Under the pieces are notes generated by a model, which saw only the letters and a program-made list of their open reading frames with translations, was not told the DNA's origin and did not search any database. DNA of 64,000 nt from Schlesneria sp. GTDB lineage: Bacteria; Planctomycetota; Planctomycetia; Planctomycetales; Planctomycetaceae. Shown here piece after piece: positions 27,888 to 38,258 of the stretch. How positions within the stretch are numbered: position 1 is the first letter of the stretch; every line of letters begins with the position of its first letter. The DNA is taken from assembly GCA_028291515.1 (NCBI GenBank), contig JAQGHU010000050.1, forward strand, positions 248,001 to 312,000, read 5' to 3'. Made by a program: the position numbers and the translations under genes.

Positions 27888-28889
27888 ATGTCGACAAACG
27901 AACGGCTGTTCAACCCGGCACACGCCTTTGAACATCCCGTCACGTGTTGGGTCACCATTGGGTTAGTGATTGCGCTCGCAGCCTCTCCGCTGATGATTCG
28001 CTTCCTGGCGTCGACAGGCCGGATCTCGGACGCTCACCGCCAGGAACTGTGGATCCGCTGGCGTTCGTGGCTGATCATGACGCCCCTACTCGTCGGCCCG
28101 ATCCTGCTTGGGGCTGCGTGGACGATCCTGGGCGTCGGCATCGTCAGCCTATTGTGTTACCGCGAATATTCTCGAGCGACTGGCTTGTTTCGCGAGAAAG
28201 CGATCAGCCTGACCATCGTCTTGGGAATCACACTGGTCACGTTTGCAACATTCGACAACTGGTATCGATTGTTCATGGCCCTGACGCCGCTGACGATCGT
28301 CATGATCTTGACCGTCGCCTTGTTCGCCGATCGACCTCAGGGCTACATCCAACGCACGGCTTTAGGCGTCTTGGGATTTGCTTTGTTTGGACATGGCCTG
28401 GGACACCTGGGACATCTTGCCAACGATGACAATTATCGCCCGCTGATCCTGATGGTACTGGTCTCGGCAGAAATGAACGACATCTTTGCGTACCTGGCAG
28501 GCAGGACCTTCGGACGCGTTGCGCTTTGCCCGCATACCAACCCCAAAAAGACAGCTGCGGGATCCATCGGCGGCCTGATCCTGACAACAGCCCTGGTGAT
28601 GTTTCTGGGCCAATACGTCTTCGAAGGAACAGTGCTGGCCCACTGGTATCATCTGCTCACGCTGGGAATCGTAATCAGCGTGGTCGGTCAGTTGGGCGAC
28701 CTGATCTTCTCGTCCATCAAGCGAGACCTGGGTATCAAAGACTTCGACGTCACGATCCCCGGGCACGGTGGATTGCTCGATCGGTTCGACAGCATTGTGC
28801 CCATTGCCGCTGTTGTGTTTCACTATGTGAACTACTTCGTCGGCGTTGGATCCGAACAACCGGTTCGCATCTGGACAACGTTTGTTTGA
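27888..28889 (+). CDS. cdsA: Phosphatidate cytidylyltransferase
   Basis: A 333-residue integral membrane enzyme with about eight hydrophobic segments that makes CDP-diacylglycerol from phosphatidate and CTP. The C-terminal family signature is present: GDLIFSSIKRDLGIKDF followed by PGHGGLLDRFDSIVP. It is directly followed by a PlsC-type acyltransferase (11-bp gap), so the two likely form a phospholipid-synthesis operon. ATG 27888 was chosen. Confidence 0.92.
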   Translation: MSTNERLFNPAHAFEHPVTCWVTIGLVIALAASPLMIRFLASTGRISDAHRQELWIRWRSWLIMTPLLVGPILLGAAWTILGVGIVSLLCYREYSRATGLFREKAISLTIVLGITLVTFATFDNWYRLFMALTPLTIVMILTVALFADRPQGYIQRTALGVLGFALFGHGLGHLGHLANDDNYRPLILMVLVSAEMNDIFAYLAGRTFGRVALCPHTNPKKTAAGSIGGLILTTALVMFLGQYVFEGTVLAHWYHLLTLGIVISVVGQLGDLIFSSIKRDLGIKDFDVTIPGHGGLLDRFDSIVPIAAVVFHYVNYFVGVGSEQPVRIWTTFV

Positions 28890-28900
28890 AAGCCTCGCTG

Positions 28901-29674
28901 ATGGATGACTGGAACTACAAGCCCGCCGGCGATTTCGGCCTGCCGCACGAGGAAGCGTTCAAAAGCCTCAAACGTGAGAGTGGGTTATTCTCCACCGCCC
29001 TCCATTGGCTCTGGTGGTCATTCGTTCGCACCTATCTGCTCATCTGGCATCGCCTCAAAGTCGAAGGCCGAGAAAACCTGCCCAAGAACCCGCCATTCGT
29101 CCTGGTCGCCAACCACAGCAGTCACCTGGACGCCCTTGTTCTTGCCGCACCACTCGACTCGCGACTCCGAGATCAAATCTTCCCCATCGCAGCAGGAGAT
29201 GTCTTCTTCACCAACCCAGCCATCAGCGCCTTCGCAGCCCTGATGCTGAACGCACTCCCCATGTGGCGCAAGCAATGCGGACCACATGCCCTCGAAGCCC
29301 TGAAACGCCGACTGATCGACGAGCCCTGCTGCTACATCCTGTTTCCCGAAGGCCAGCGCAGTCGCACGGGAGAGATGCTGCCCTTCAAAGCCGGCTTGGG
29401 AATGATGCTCGCCGGAACCGATGTCCCAATCGTCCCCTGCTACCTCGACGGCTGCTTCGAAGCCCTCCGCCCCGAAACCAAATGGCCCCTGCGGCGTCCC
29501 ATCACCGTCCGCGTCGGCAAGCCGCTGCGCTTCGACTCCGTCCCCAACAAACGAGCCGGCTGGGAACAGATTGCCTTGGACCTTCAAACCGCGGTCAAAG
29601 CACTGAGACCGGCGGGCAATGCACAATCAGCCATTGCAACGACTGTCAGTGACGCGCGCGGAATCGACAGCTAG
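28901..29674 (+). CDS. 1-acyl-glycerol-3-phosphate acyltransferase family protein
   Basis: About 257 residues. PlsC motifs are visible: NHSSHLD (the H-x4-D acyltransferase catalytic site), FPEGQRSRTG (substrate binding), and VPIVPCYLDG. One hydrophobic segment (LWWSFVRTYLLIWHRL) precedes the catalytic site and probably anchors it to the membrane. It would transfer an acyl chain onto lysophosphatidate, giving the substrate for CdsA encoded just upstream. The open frame extends upstream inside cdsA, but ATG 28901 is the sensible start. The last 25 residues are low in conservation. Confidence 0.9.
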   Translation: MDDWNYKPAGDFGLPHEEAFKSLKRESGLFSTALHWLWWSFVRTYLLIWHRLKVEGRENLPKNPPFVLVANHSSHLDALVLAAPLDSRLRDQIFPIAAGDVFFTNPAISAFAALMLNALPMWRKQCGPHALEALKRRLIDEPCCYILFPEGQRSRTGEMLPFKAGLGMMLAGTDVPIVPCYLDGCFEALRPETKWPLRRPITVRVGKPLRFDSVPNKRAGWEQIALDLQTAVKALRPAGNAQSAIATTVSDARGIDS

Positions 29675-29710
29675 CGTCGGAAGCACGCGAGTTACTCAGT
29701 GGAAAATGAC

Positions 29711-29968
29711 TTAGTCGAGTGCGTGAATCTGAATCTGACGCTCTGGGCAATGCCAGCGCACTAACCACTCACGTATCGTATCGCTCGCCACCATGTTCCA
29801 TGAAAGAAGCAGAAGCACTTCATCTGGCCTAGTCGGTGGTTTCGGTGGTGGTGGCGGAAAGGATTCGGCGCATGTCGGATTTCGACACAGAAAAGCTTTA
29901 GCTCGTGAATCCCACAATACACTGTGCCTATTGCAGCAAGGGCATTCGAAAATATCCATTTTTCTCAC
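29711..29968 (-). CDS. Small zinc-ribbon protein coupled to the deaminase gene
   Basis: An 85-residue protein with four cysteines in FECPCCNRHS and FLCRNPTCAESF, a likely zinc ribbon. A run of prolines follows, then LLLLSWNMVASDTIREWLV. Its GTG start overlaps the stop of the preceding P-loop/deaminase gene (GTGA); an in-frame ATG lies at 29959. This overlap implies translational coupling, so it is likely a partner or regulator of that protein. The local base composition is AT-richer than the neighbourhood. No family was recognised. Confidence 0.6.
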   Translation of the reverse strand: MRKMDIFECPCCNRHSVLWDSRAKAFLCRNPTCAESFPPPPPKPPTRPDEVLLLLSWNMVASDTIREWLVRWHCPERQIQIHALD

Positions 29969-31224
29969 CCAACCTGTCTAAAGATGAGGTTGAACGCGCG
30001 AGCCTTGAATCCCTCAAAGGGATCGACATTAATCCGGTTTTTTGTGAGGAACTCCTTCGCTTCCTTCACAGGATACGCCTCAACGTAAACCACCCGTTTG
30101 ATGCCAGCGTCTACAATATACCGCGAACACTGAAAGCAAGGGAAGGTGGTAGTAAACATTGTTCCGCCTTGAGCGCTTCGACCATGTAATGAGCGTATCG
30201 CCCTTTCTTCGGCATGAATTGCCGTACAAAGCTCCAAGTTTCTGCTGGGAAAAAACGCCATTTTGAGGTCTTTCTTGCAGTCGGCATTACTGCAAAGCCA
30301 CGGGGAAGCCAACTCGCTTTGGGGTGTGCCGCAGGACGGGCATCTTATCCCAGCAAATGACTCCAGCTTGGCGTGCATGTCGTCATCCTTGAAGCACCGA
30401 TGGTAAGCATTCACGCAAGGAGCCATTCCAATAGGGTTTTCATTGTATCCCAGCGAGAGCGGAAGGTTGTCAGTGTTCACAATCATCGCACCAACATGCC
30501 TTTTGAGGCACTGAGACATATGTGACTGAGCGTATGCCGTTGCCATGTGCACTTCATCTGGCTTTGCTGTTCGACGATAGGAGGCAGTCGAATCCGTCGC
30601 CGCTTGCATCAGCCGAATATCCTCTTGTATCTGAGAATACAGTTTTGATCGCTGCGCACCTTTCGACCCGTCATTGCCATCATTCACGAGCACATAGTCT
30701 GCCATTTGAACGCATTTTGTTACTTGTTGCCCATGCAGCGATTCTTCGTCTGCATCGCGGGCATCGTCACGCTCAAATAGCTTTTGGTTTCGGTCGTATA
30801 CATCTTTTTCGCGTGACCATCTGACATCTGGAGAGGCATGCACTGCGACTAGGAAGAATTGCTGTGAGAAGCGGCTCCTCAAATACTCCACTTCATGCAA
30901 ATTGCGAATTCCATCCACTACTATGTGAGCGACCTGTTCCTTACCAGCAAGGGCTTTTTCAACCCAGCAGTGTGGATTGTGTTCCCGGCCTTCGTTTCCA
31001 ATATCTTGAAGCTGCTTCCTGTAGTCTTGAATGTGAATTTCATCGAATTCAAGCTCCATTACCCCACCAGCCGCTGTCTTCCGTCTCTTGAATTCTTCCT
31101 TAATTGGAGCTGATAGGCTGGCTCTAACAAATCCGTTTTCCTCCATTGCGAGAGAAAGGGTCGTGACGCCGCTACCAACAGGGCCGGTCAGGCCGATTAC
31201 AAACGGAGAAACTGGAAGTGTCAT
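29965..31224 (-). CDS. P-loop / deoxycytidylate deaminase fusion, AvcD-like anti-phage candidate
   Basis: About 419 residues. The N-terminal P-loop domain has GLTGPVGSGVTTLSL (residues 11-25) and a dNMP-kinase-like VVDGIRNLHEVEYLR. The C-terminal cytidine/deoxycytidylate deaminase domain carries HAEERAI (zinc His 337, catalytic Glu 339) and PCFQC (C363, C366). A C-x2-C pair and two more Cys (C295, C298, C311, C316) sit in an insert and may bind a second zinc. This architecture matches the anti-phage AvcD/dCTP deaminase group, which depletes dCTP/dCMP after infection; that function is inferred, not shown. ATG 31224 has GGTGG about 9 bases upstream; TTG 31239 is the longer alternative. Confidence 0.82.
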   Translation of the reverse strand: MTLPVSPFVIGLTGPVGSGVTTLSLAMEENGFVRASLSAPIKEEFKRRKTAAGGVMELEFDEIHIQDYRKQLQDIGNEGREHNPHCWVEKALAGKEQVAHIVVDGIRNLHEVEYLRSRFSQQFFLVAVHASPDVRWSREKDVYDRNQKLFERDDARDADEESLHGQQVTKCVQMADYVLVNDGNDGSKGAQRSKLYSQIQEDIRLMQAATDSTASYRRTAKPDEVHMATAYAQSHMSQCLKRHVGAMIVNTDNLPLSLGYNENPIGMAPCVNAYHRCFKDDDMHAKLESFAGIRCPSCGTPQSELASPWLCSNADCKKDLKMAFFPSRNLELCTAIHAEERAIRSLHGRSAQGGTMFTTTFPCFQCSRYIVDAGIKRVVYVEAYPVKEAKEFLTKNRINVDPFEGFKARAFNLIFRQVG

Positions 31225-31239
31225 CAGCGTATCCACCAA

Positions 31240-31457
31240 AGTACGGAATTGCCCGCACGGTAAACTGATGACCAGAAAAAAACCAGCAATCTAGCTCTAT
31301 ATCCGTGGCTAACCGCATACTGCCACTCCCTTATCCTAGTATCATTCCAATCGTCGATCTAGCGCAATCCTACGCGTCCATTTTTCGGGAGCAGGGCGGT
31401 GGCATCCGTCAGTCGTTGAAAAAATTACGGCCTTCTCAGTGCGACGAACGAGCCCCA
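31240..31457. other. Upstream gap of the AvcD-like gene
   Basis: A 218-bp AT-richer gap between acnA and the deaminase gene, both on the minus strand. In Vibrio and E. coli AvcID the inhibitory RNA AvcI is encoded upstream of avcD, so this stretch is where such an RNA would be sought. No clear hairpin or terminator was identified by eye. Confidence 0.35.
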
Positions 31458-34124
31458 TCAGCCCTTAATCAAATCCCTCAGCACCTTGTGCAGAATCCCG
31501 CCGTTGCGGTAGTACTCGACTTCCACCGGGGTATCGATTCGGCACGTGGCAACGAAGTGAATCGCCGTTCCATCGGGCTTGGTGGCCATCACTTCCACCG
31601 CTTGCAGCGGCTTCAGATTATCGTTGAGCTGGATGTCGAACGACTCTGTTCCATCCAAGCCCAGGAAGTCGCGATCCTCGCCTTGTCGATATTGCAGTGG
31701 CAGCACGCCCATACCCACCAGATTCGAACGATGGATCCGTTCGAAGCTGACGGCAATGACCGCTCGGATCCCCAGCAGATAGGTCCCCTTGGCGGCCCAG
31801 TCGCGTGACGACCCCGTGCCGTATTCGGCACCAGCCAGCACCACCAGCGGCGTGCCATCCGCCTTGTACTTCATGGCCGCGTCGTAGACAGACATCTGCT
31901 CGCCGGTCGGAAAGTACTTGCTGACGCCGCCTTCGGTACCCGGGCACAGCAAGTTGCGCAGGCGGATGTTTGCGAACGTCCCGCGAGTCATCACGCGGTC
32001 ATTACCGCGACGAGCTCCATAGCTGTTGAAGTCGATTGGCTTCACGCCGCTCTCTTGCAGGAACAAACCGGCAGGAGAACTCGCCTTGATCGAACCCGCC
32101 GGGCTGATGTGATCAGTCGTGACCGAATCGCCAACGGACAGCAAGCACAGTGCATTGTGAATGGCTTCGATTGGCTTCGGTGCAGGGGGCATGTCGATGA
32201 AGAACGGTGGCTCCTGCACGTAGGTGCTCTTCTCGTCCCACTTATACAGCGGGCCGCTGCTGCCCGTGATCCTTTGCCATTCGATCGGACCCAAAGCCGC
32301 GTGACCGTATTCGGTCGCGAACATCTCGGGAGTGATCGACTTGGCAATCGTCTCTTCAATCTCTTTTGACGACGGCCAGATTTCCTTCAGATAGACATCC
32401 TTGCCAGCCTTGTCCTTGCCAAGCGGCTGCGTGATCAGATCGATATCCGTCGTCCCGGCCAACGCGTACGCCACCACCAGCGGTGGGCTGGCCAAGTAGT
32501 TAGCCTTCACTTGAGCGTTAATGCGGCCTTCGAAGTTTCGATTGCCGGACAACACGGCTGAAACGACCAGATCCCCTTCGGAAACAGCGTGCGAGACCGC
32601 ATCGGGCAATGGACCGCTGTTACCGATGCAAGTCGTGCAACCATATCCCACGGTATTGAAACCGAGTTCATTCAGCGGCTTATCGAGCCCCGACTTCGCC
32701 AGATATTCTGTGACGACGCGACTACCGGGAGCCAGACTGGTCTTCACCCACGGCTGACTCGTCAAGCCCTTCGCCACGGCGTTGCGAGCCAGCAAGCCCG
32801 CGCCGATCATCACAGACGGATTGCTGGTGTTGGTGCAACTGGTGATCGCCGCAATCACAACAGCCCCATCGCCGATACTCGCGTCCATTCCATTCACAGC
32901 GACTGGGGCGGCAGGTTCGGCATGACCGAACGTTGTGCTTCGCTCTTTCACCCAAGCCGTCTTCATATCGGACAACAAGACGCGATCCTGCGGCCGCTTC
33001 GGTCCGGCCATCGAGGCGACAACCGTCGACATATCCAGTTCCAGCTTGCTGCTGAAACGTGGCTCGGGCGAACTCGCCGTGCGGAACATTCCCTGAGCCT
33101 TGTAGTACTTCTCAACCAGCTCAACTTCTGCAGCCGTACGTCCCGTGCGAAGCATGAATCGCAGCGTTTCGTCGTCGACCGGGAAGAAGCCCATCGTGGC
33201 CCCATATTCCGGTGCCATATTCGCGAGCGTCGCTCGGTCCGGCAATGACATCGAATCAAGGCCCGGTCCGAAGAACTCGACGAACTTATTCACGACGCCA
33301 TGCTTACGCAGCATCTGAGTGACCGTCAGCACCAGATCGGTCGCGGTCGAACCTTCCGGCAGCTTGCCGCTCAGTTTGAAGCCAACCACTTCTGGCATCA
33401 GCATGTAGATGGGCTGGCCGAGCATCACCGCTTCGGCTTCGATCCCGCCGACACCCCAGCCGACGACGCCCAGACCATTGATCATCGTCGTATGACTGTC
33501 TGTTCCGACCAGGCTATCCGGATAGACAACGCCATCCTTCGTCAGCACGGCCTTGGCGAGGTACTCCAAATTGACCTGATGCACGATGCCGGTCGCTGGC
33601 GGAACAACGCGGAAGTTGCTCAACCCCTGTTGAGCCCACCGCAGCAACTGGTAACGTTCGAGATTGCGTTCGAATTCCAGATCGACGTTTTGCTGCAAAG
33701 AGCCTTCGGTGCCGAAGTAATCAACCTGGACCGAGTGATCGATGACCAGATCGCACTGGACCAACGGATTGATCTTCTTCGGATCCCCACCCATGCGAAT
33801 CATGGCGTCGCGCAGTGCGGCCATGTCGACAACAGCGGGAACGCCGGTAAAGTCCTGTAGGACCACGCGGCCGACCATGAACGGCACTTCAACCTGTGGC
33901 GGCTTCGTCGCATCCCAGTTGGCCACCTGAGACACATGCTCTTCGTTAACCACGAATCCATCGACGTTTCGCAGGCAGGCTTCCAGCAGGACACGCATCG
34001 AAAACGGCAGCGTGTCGATCCCCGAAAAGCCTTTTTCCGCCAGCTTGGGCAGCGAGAAATACTTGAACTCACCCGCGCTCGTCTTCAGTACGCTTTCCGT
34101 CCCAAACGGATTCGTCGCCGCCAT
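31458..34124 (-). CDS. acnA: Aconitate hydratase A
   Basis: An 888-residue TCA-cycle enzyme that isomerises citrate to isocitrate with a 4Fe-4S cluster. Cluster cysteines are visible in [12 protein letters not shown] and [14 protein letters not shown]. The swivelling domain carries [16 protein letters not shown], with active-site Ser/Arg. Size is normal for AcnA (~890). The frame runs on to 34238, but ATG 34124 ([20 protein letters not shown]) matches the family start. It seems to stand alone. It is cytoplasmic. Confidence 0.96.
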   Translation of the reverse strand: MAATNPFGTESVLKTSAGEFKYFSLPKLAEKGFSGIDTLPFSMRVLLEACLRNVDGFVVNEEHVSQVANWDATKPPQVEVPFMVGRVVLQDFTGVPAVVDMAALRDAMIRMGGDPKKINPLVQCDLVIDHSVQVDYFGTEGSLQQNVDLEFERNLERYQLLRWAQQGLSNFRVVPPATGIVHQVNLEYLAKAVLTKDGVVYPDSLVGTDSHTTMINGLGVVGWGVGGIEAEAVMLGQPIYMLMPEVVGFKLSGKLPEGSTATDLVLTVTQMLRKHGVVNKFVEFFGPGLDSMSLPDRATLANMAPEYGATMGFFPVDDETLRFMLRTGRTAAEVELVEKYYKAQGMFRTASSPEPRFSSKLELDMSTVVASMAGPKRPQDRVLLSDMKTAWVKERSTTFGHAEPAAPVAVNGMDASIGDGAVVIAAITSCTNTSNPSVMIGAGLLARNAVAKGLTSQPWVKTSLAPGSRVVTEYLAKSGLDKPLNELGFNTVGYGCTTCIGNSGPLPDAVSHAVSEGDLVVSAVLSGNRNFEGRINAQVKANYLASPPLVVAYALAGTTDIDLITQPLGKDKAGKDVYLKEIWPSSKEIEETIAKSITPEMFATEYGHAALGPIEWQRITGSSGPLYKWDEKSTYVQEPPFFIDMPPAPKPIEAIHNALCLLSVGDSVTTDHISPAGSIKASSPAGLFLQESGVKPIDFNSYGARRGNDRVMTRGTFANIRLRNLLCPGTEGGVSKYFPTGEQMSVYDAAMKYKADGTPLVVLAGAEYGTGSSRDWAAKGTYLLGIRAVIAVSFERIHRSNLVGMGVLPLQYRQGEDRDFLGLDGTESFDIQLNDNLKPLQAVEVMATKPDGTAIHFVATCRIDTPVEVEYYRNGGILHKVLRDLIKG

Positions 34125-34316
34125 AATCCTGTCTCTCCGCTCGAATGACCACGATCCACACTCAGTGTGGATCGTATCAGGCGCGAAACGGCGAGAGAAG
34201 TGACCGGCGATCAGGCCCTCAAGTTCCTGAGCAATCAATCAAGATCAACACACGGGTCACCGAAGCAGCATTTTCGCAGCTGTCGTTGACGAAAGAATTC
34301 CACTCAGCGGAGACCG

Positions 34317-35096
34317 TTATTTTCCGTCATCGCGGATCGGCTTCTTGGCCTTCAGCAATTTGACATGCTCAGTAAAATCGGGGTTTTGGGGATCAAGTTC
34401 TGCCGCTTTGGTTGCCCATTTGAGCGCAGTTTTGAAATCGCCCGCTTCGGCATGAGCCGCAGCCAGGGTGTCCAGAAATTCCTCGTTGTCGAACTTCGTC
34501 GCCTCGCAGACGCGAGTCGACTGCGCCACCGCCTCTTTGCCGTCGCGGTACTTCGCTTCGGGGCAGGTCGCCCGGAACCAGGCCAGGTCGTTGGCGGCGA
34601 GTAAATCGTTCGGTGCCAGCTTGATGGCCCCTGCGAAATCCTCATCAGCTTTGGCAAATTCACCCATTTCCGCATAAACGTTGCCACGACTATACATCGC
34701 GGGGGCAAACTTCGGATCGATCTTGAGCGCCGCATTCAGGTCAGCCAGTGCCTTATCCTTCTTCCCCTCGATCAAATTGATGATTGATCGAGTGTTCAGT
34801 GCGTACGCCTCTTTCTTATGCTCTTCGCAGTATTTTTCCGCCTCTTTCTGGGTCATCATCTGCTTGCGCTCGACCCAGCCCCAGCCATGAGTGGTGTTGA
34901 CCTCAATCTTCGTCCCTTTCACCTGTCGACCGAAGCAGGGAGGGATAATCTCAGCAGCAGTCGCATTCGTTTTCGCATCGATCGCCACGACGGCATCGGG
35001 CTTGGCGAACAACGGATGCTCCAGAATGTCATCGGCGGCACAGGCCAAGGCAGGAACCAACAGGCCAGCCCACACACAAAACAGCAGTCGACTCAT
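34317..35096 (-). CDS. Secreted TPR repeat protein
   Basis: A 259-residue protein with a signal peptide ([20 protein letters not shown]). A short beta region resembling an SH3-like fold follows ([20 protein letters not shown]). The remainder is tetratricopeptide repeats, for example [40 protein letters not shown] and [20 protein letters not shown]. TPRs mediate protein binding; the partner is unknown. ATG 35096 has AAGGGA before it and starts the signal peptide. It is divergent from ettA. Confidence 0.82.
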   Translation of the reverse strand: MSRLLFCVWAGLLVPALACAADDILEHPLFAKPDAVVAIDAKTNATAAEIIPPCFGRQVKGTKIEVNTTHGWGWVERKQMMTQKEAEKYCEEHKKEAYALNTRSIINLIEGKKDKALADLNAALKIDPKFAPAMYSRGNVYAEMGEFAKADEDFAGAIKLAPNDLLAANDLAWFRATCPEAKYRDGKEAVAQSTRVCEATKFDNEEFLDTLAAAHAEAGDFKTALKWATKAAELDPQNPDFTEHVKLLKAKKPIRDDGK

Positions 35097-35241
35097 GACA
35101 GATCCCTTGTCCAATCTCGGAAAACTCCTCGCCGACGACCAAAGTGGACGGCACGCTCCTTGTGCCGCATCTCAGTCGAGGGCAATTGCATCACTAGAGT
35201 TGTCCCGAAAACCTGTCACCGAGTCAACATCCGTCTTCCAG

Positions 35242-35266
35242 TAGCCAATCTCGCCAAGAGATTGGG
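35242..35266. repeat. Dispersed palindrome CCAATCTC-GAGATTGG
   Basis: TAGCCAATCTCGCCAAGAGA followed by TTGGG folds as a perfect 8-bp stem. Identical units stand at 53908-53932 and, inverted, at 62062-62086. Confidence 0.75.
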
Positions 35267-35438
35267 GCTTTGCGAGATACGAGTCTCCCCGACGACAGCC
35301 AACACTTCAACAGCCACCGATACTCAGTTTTCGCAGTGTCTTTTGTTTTGCTCGCCGCCGCTTACAATGTCGCCACACGTACATTCCCGTCCCATCCAGG
35401 GACGATTCCGTCAGGTGGGCAGGAGCCAGGCAGCGTCT

Positions 35439-37112
35439 ATGAGCGAACAGTACATCTTCACGATGGAGGATCTCCGTAAGTTCCACGATAAGAAAGAGAT
35501 CCTGAAAGGGGTCTGGCTGTCGTTTTATCCAGGCGCCAAGATCGGGGTCCTCGGCCCCAACGGTGCCGGTAAATCGACCCTGCTCAAGATCATGGCCGGC
35601 CAAGACAAAGACTTCATGGGGACTGCTCGCATCACCCCCGGATTCTCTTGCCTGTACGTCCCTCAGGAACCGCAGCTTGAGCCGACCCACACAGTGATGG
35701 ACGAACTCAACGAAGCCGTCTCTGGCAAACGAGCTCTCCTCGCTCGCTATGAAGAGATCAACAACAAGTTCGCCGAGGAAATGTCTCCGGAAGACATGGA
35801 AAAGCTGATTGAAGAGCAGGGGCGGGTGCAGGAACAAATCGATCACCAGAACCTGTGGGAACTCGACCGCGAACTCGAAATCGCTGCCGACGCCATGCGA
35901 CTGCCCCCCCTCGATACGGTCACTGGCCCACTGTCGGGTGGTGAAAAGCGCCGTATCGCCCTCTGTAAAGCGCTGATGCAACAGCCCGATATGCTGCTGC
36001 TCGATGAACCTACCAACCATCTGGATGCCGAGTCGGTTGCCTGGCTCGAACGGCACCTGCACGACTACAAGGGGACCGTCGTCGCTGTCACACACGATCG
36101 CTACTTCCTCGACAACAGCTGCCAGTGGATCCTGGAACTCGATCAAGGTCGCGGCATCCCTTGGGAAGGAAACTACTCGACCTGGCTGCAACAAAAGCAG
36201 GAACGAATGCGCAAAGAGGACAAAGCCGCCTCCTTGCGTGAGAAAACACTGGAACGCGAACTCGAATGGGTGCGCAGTTCACCAAAAGCACGACAAGCCA
36301 AGAGTAAGGCCCGTCTACAAGCCTACGACAAGCTGGTCGCTGAAGAGCAGGACTCACGAGAAGAAACGATCGAACTGCGAATTCCGCCTGGACCACGCCT
36401 GGGGGACACCGTGGTCGTGTTCGACAAGGTCGCCAAGGCCTTCGGCGACAAACTGCTGTTCGAAGACCTGACGTTCCGACTGCCACCCGCAGGAATCGTC
36501 GGCGTGATCGGCCCGAACGGTGCCGGTAAGACAACGATGTTCAAACTGATCATGGGAATCGAACAACCGGACGGTGGCAAAGTCACTGTCGGCGATACCG
36601 TCAAGGTCGCCTACGTCGAACAGAACCGCGAATCGCTCGACGGTGAGAAGTCTGTCTACGACAACATCTCTGGCGGCAACGACAACCTGCTCTACGGCAA
36701 CATGCGAATCAACGCCCGAGCGTACTGCGGCAAGTTCAACTTCAAGGGCAGTGACCAGCAGAAACCGGTCAAGTTCCTCTCGGGTGGTGAACGCAACCGT
36801 CTGCTGCTCGCCAAGACGCTGACCGTCGGTGGCAACCTGCTGCTACTCGACGAACCCACCAACGACTTAGACATCGACACGCTGCGATCCCTCGAAGACG
36901 GCCTGCTCAGCTTCAGCGGTTGCGCTGTGGTGATCAGCCACGATCGCTGGTTCCTGGACCGAGTCGCCACGCACATCCTGGCATTCGAAGGGGACAGCGA
37001 AGCCTACTGGCACGAAGGCAACTTCGAGAGCTACGAACTGGTCCGCAAACAACGCATGGGTGCCGACGCCGACACGCCGCATCGGATCAAGTACAAGAAG
37101 CTGGCGAAGTAA
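35439..37112 (+). CDS. ettA: Energy-dependent translational throttle protein EttA (ABC-F)
   Basis: A 557-residue soluble protein with two ABC cassettes and no membrane segment. Walker A motifs GPNGAGKST and GPNGAGKTT, signatures LSGGEKRR and LSGGERNR, and Walker [12 protein letters not shown] and [11 protein letters not shown] are all present. Length matches EttA (~555). The family gates the first peptide bond on the ribosome in response to ATP/ADP ratio. The frame is open far upstream, but ATG 35439 ([12 protein letters not shown]) is the family start. Confidence 0.93.
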   Translation: MSEQYIFTMEDLRKFHDKKEILKGVWLSFYPGAKIGVLGPNGAGKSTLLKIMAGQDKDFMGTARITPGFSCLYVPQEPQLEPTHTVMDELNEAVSGKRALLARYEEINNKFAEEMSPEDMEKLIEEQGRVQEQIDHQNLWELDRELEIAADAMRLPPLDTVTGPLSGGEKRRIALCKALMQQPDMLLLDEPTNHLDAESVAWLERHLHDYKGTVVAVTHDRYFLDNSCQWILELDQGRGIPWEGNYSTWLQQKQERMRKEDKAASLREKTLERELEWVRSSPKARQAKSKARLQAYDKLVAEEQDSREETIELRIPPGPRLGDTVVVFDKVAKAFGDKLLFEDLTFRLPPAGIVGVIGPNGAGKTTMFKLIMGIEQPDGGKVTVGDTVKVAYVEQNRESLDGEKSVYDNISGGNDNLLYGNMRINARAYCGKFNFKGSDQQKPVKFLSGGERNRLLLAKTLTVGGNLLLLDEPTNDLDIDTLRSLEDGLLSFSGCAVVISHDRWFLDRVATHILAFEGDSEAYWHEGNFESYELVRKQRMGADADTPHRIKYKKLAK

Positions 37113-37134
37113 GTCGCAATCGGTCACTCCTCCT

Positions 37135-37169
37135 GAGCGGGGGGGCTGACGCCGGCGTAAGCCCCCTGG
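37135..37169. repeat. GGGGGCTNACGCC..GTAAGCCCCC hairpin
   Basis: GAGCGGGGGGGCTGACGCCG continues with GCGTAAGCCCCCTGG and folds on itself. It lies just after ettA and may serve as a transcription stop, though no U-run follows. A diverged copy (TTGAGCGGGGGATATGTCAG TCCCCTGG) lies at 38445-38472. Confidence 0.55.
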
Positions 37170-37347
37170 CCCATCAAACGCTCAACCCCTCCAATCGCAA
37201 CCTCAACGCGAACCGCAGCGCCTCACCGGTTTTCAGGCCCGAAGGGTCGGAACTTTACCCAGCCAGGGCCCTTCGGCCCTGGATTCTCCCCCCACAATAA
37301 ATTTCTTGAGGCCTGTAGGGCCGGCCATCGGCTACCACCAAGACAAG

Positions 37348-37914
37348 TCACTCGCTCTCGAGATAACCAAACCTGTCATATGTCTGCTTCAACGGATGCG
37401 CCTCTTTCCGCCCCTCAATCATCGTCGCCGCCCACTCCGAGAGCCGCAGTCCCAGCCGCCGACACGCAGCCAACTCTCGCTCCTCCACAGGAGGCCCCGC
37501 CGCAATCGCTCCATAATGTGCCGAGAATCTCGGCCCCGTGTAATCGGTCATGCCAAACACCAGGAATCCATAGTTGATCAAGATGGACATCAGCGTCATG
37601 CAAGTCCACTCCTGCCCACCGCCCCATGATCCGGCCGAACTGAAGACGCAGCCAATTTTCCCATCGCGCCGGCCCCAGTTCTCAATCGGCTGTTGATCCC
37701 ACCATTGCTTCATCTGCCAACTGACGCTCCCATAGTTGGTCGGCGATCCCAACGCGATGCCGTCGCACCAATCCAGATCCGTGTGGTCGGCGACCGAAAT
37801 GTCTTTCAACCGCACTTCGGTCCTCTCCAGTTGAGCAGCCCCTTCAGCCACCAACTCGGCCATGCGACGAGTATTACCGCTATTGGAATGATACAGCACC
37901 ATGATCTTCGCCAC
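37348..37914 (-). CDS. Flavodoxin/WrbA-like NAD(P)H-quinone oxidoreductase
   Basis: A 188-residue flavodoxin-fold protein. The FMN phosphate loop is YHSNSGNTRRMAE; GSPTNYGSVSWQMKQWWD and FSSAGSWGGGQEW form the isoalloxazine-binding loops. It resembles WrbA, which reduces quinones by two electrons and protects from oxidative stress. It should be cytoplasmic. The start is GTG at 37914. The order of neighbouring genes gives no hint about its substrate. Confidence 0.85.
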   Translation of the reverse strand: MAKIMVLYHSNSGNTRRMAELVAEGAAQLERTEVRLKDISVADHTDLDWCDGIALGSPTNYGSVSWQMKQWWDQQPIENWGRRDGKIGCVFSSAGSWGGGQEWTCMTLMSILINYGFLVFGMTDYTGPRFSAHYGAIAAGPPVEERELAACRRLGLRLSEWAATMIEGRKEAHPLKQTYDRFGYLESE

Positions 37915-37940
37915 TGTGACAGCCTCTTCTTCGCATGTGA

Positions 37941-38258
37941 TCAGGCGGGATATTCAATGCACTGAAAAGACGAAATCACATCGGTCGCCGATCCCAGGCT
38001 CGGGTAATAGCCCACGTCGAGATCCCAATAATCTCCCAGAAAATTTCGATCCCGATAAAACCGCCATTTCCCTTGAACCACAATGATCGAAGAGATCTTG
38101 TCGTTCAGATCCTTGCCAATGATCTGCATGTTCAGATTCGTGCGACTGTGGTGTCCGCCATAATCGTGATTCTCATAGACGACGACTTCCGGCAAACTTT
38201 TGAGATGTGGCGGTCGCGGAACCCGGACACTTTCCGTTGCATTCCCCGTTGGCTTCAT
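37941..38258 (-). CDS. Beta/gamma-crystallin domain protein
   Basis: A 105-residue protein formed almost wholly by one beta/gamma-crystallin domain of two Greek keys: VVVYENHDYGGHHSRTNL and WRFYRDRNFLGDYWDL carry the typical aromatic-Gly corner. NDKISS matches the calcium motif (N/D)(N/D)xx(S/T)S, and TDVISS is a weaker second one. It has no signal peptide. ATG 38258 is preceded by AAGGAA at 5 bases. The domain type is known to bind calcium in bacteria; the role here is unknown. Confidence 0.82.
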   Translation of the reverse strand: MKPTGNATESVRVPRPPHLKSLPEVVVYENHDYGGHHSRTNLNMQIIGKDLNDKISSIIVVQGKWRFYRDRNFLGDYWDLDVGYYPSLGSATDVISSFQCIEYPA

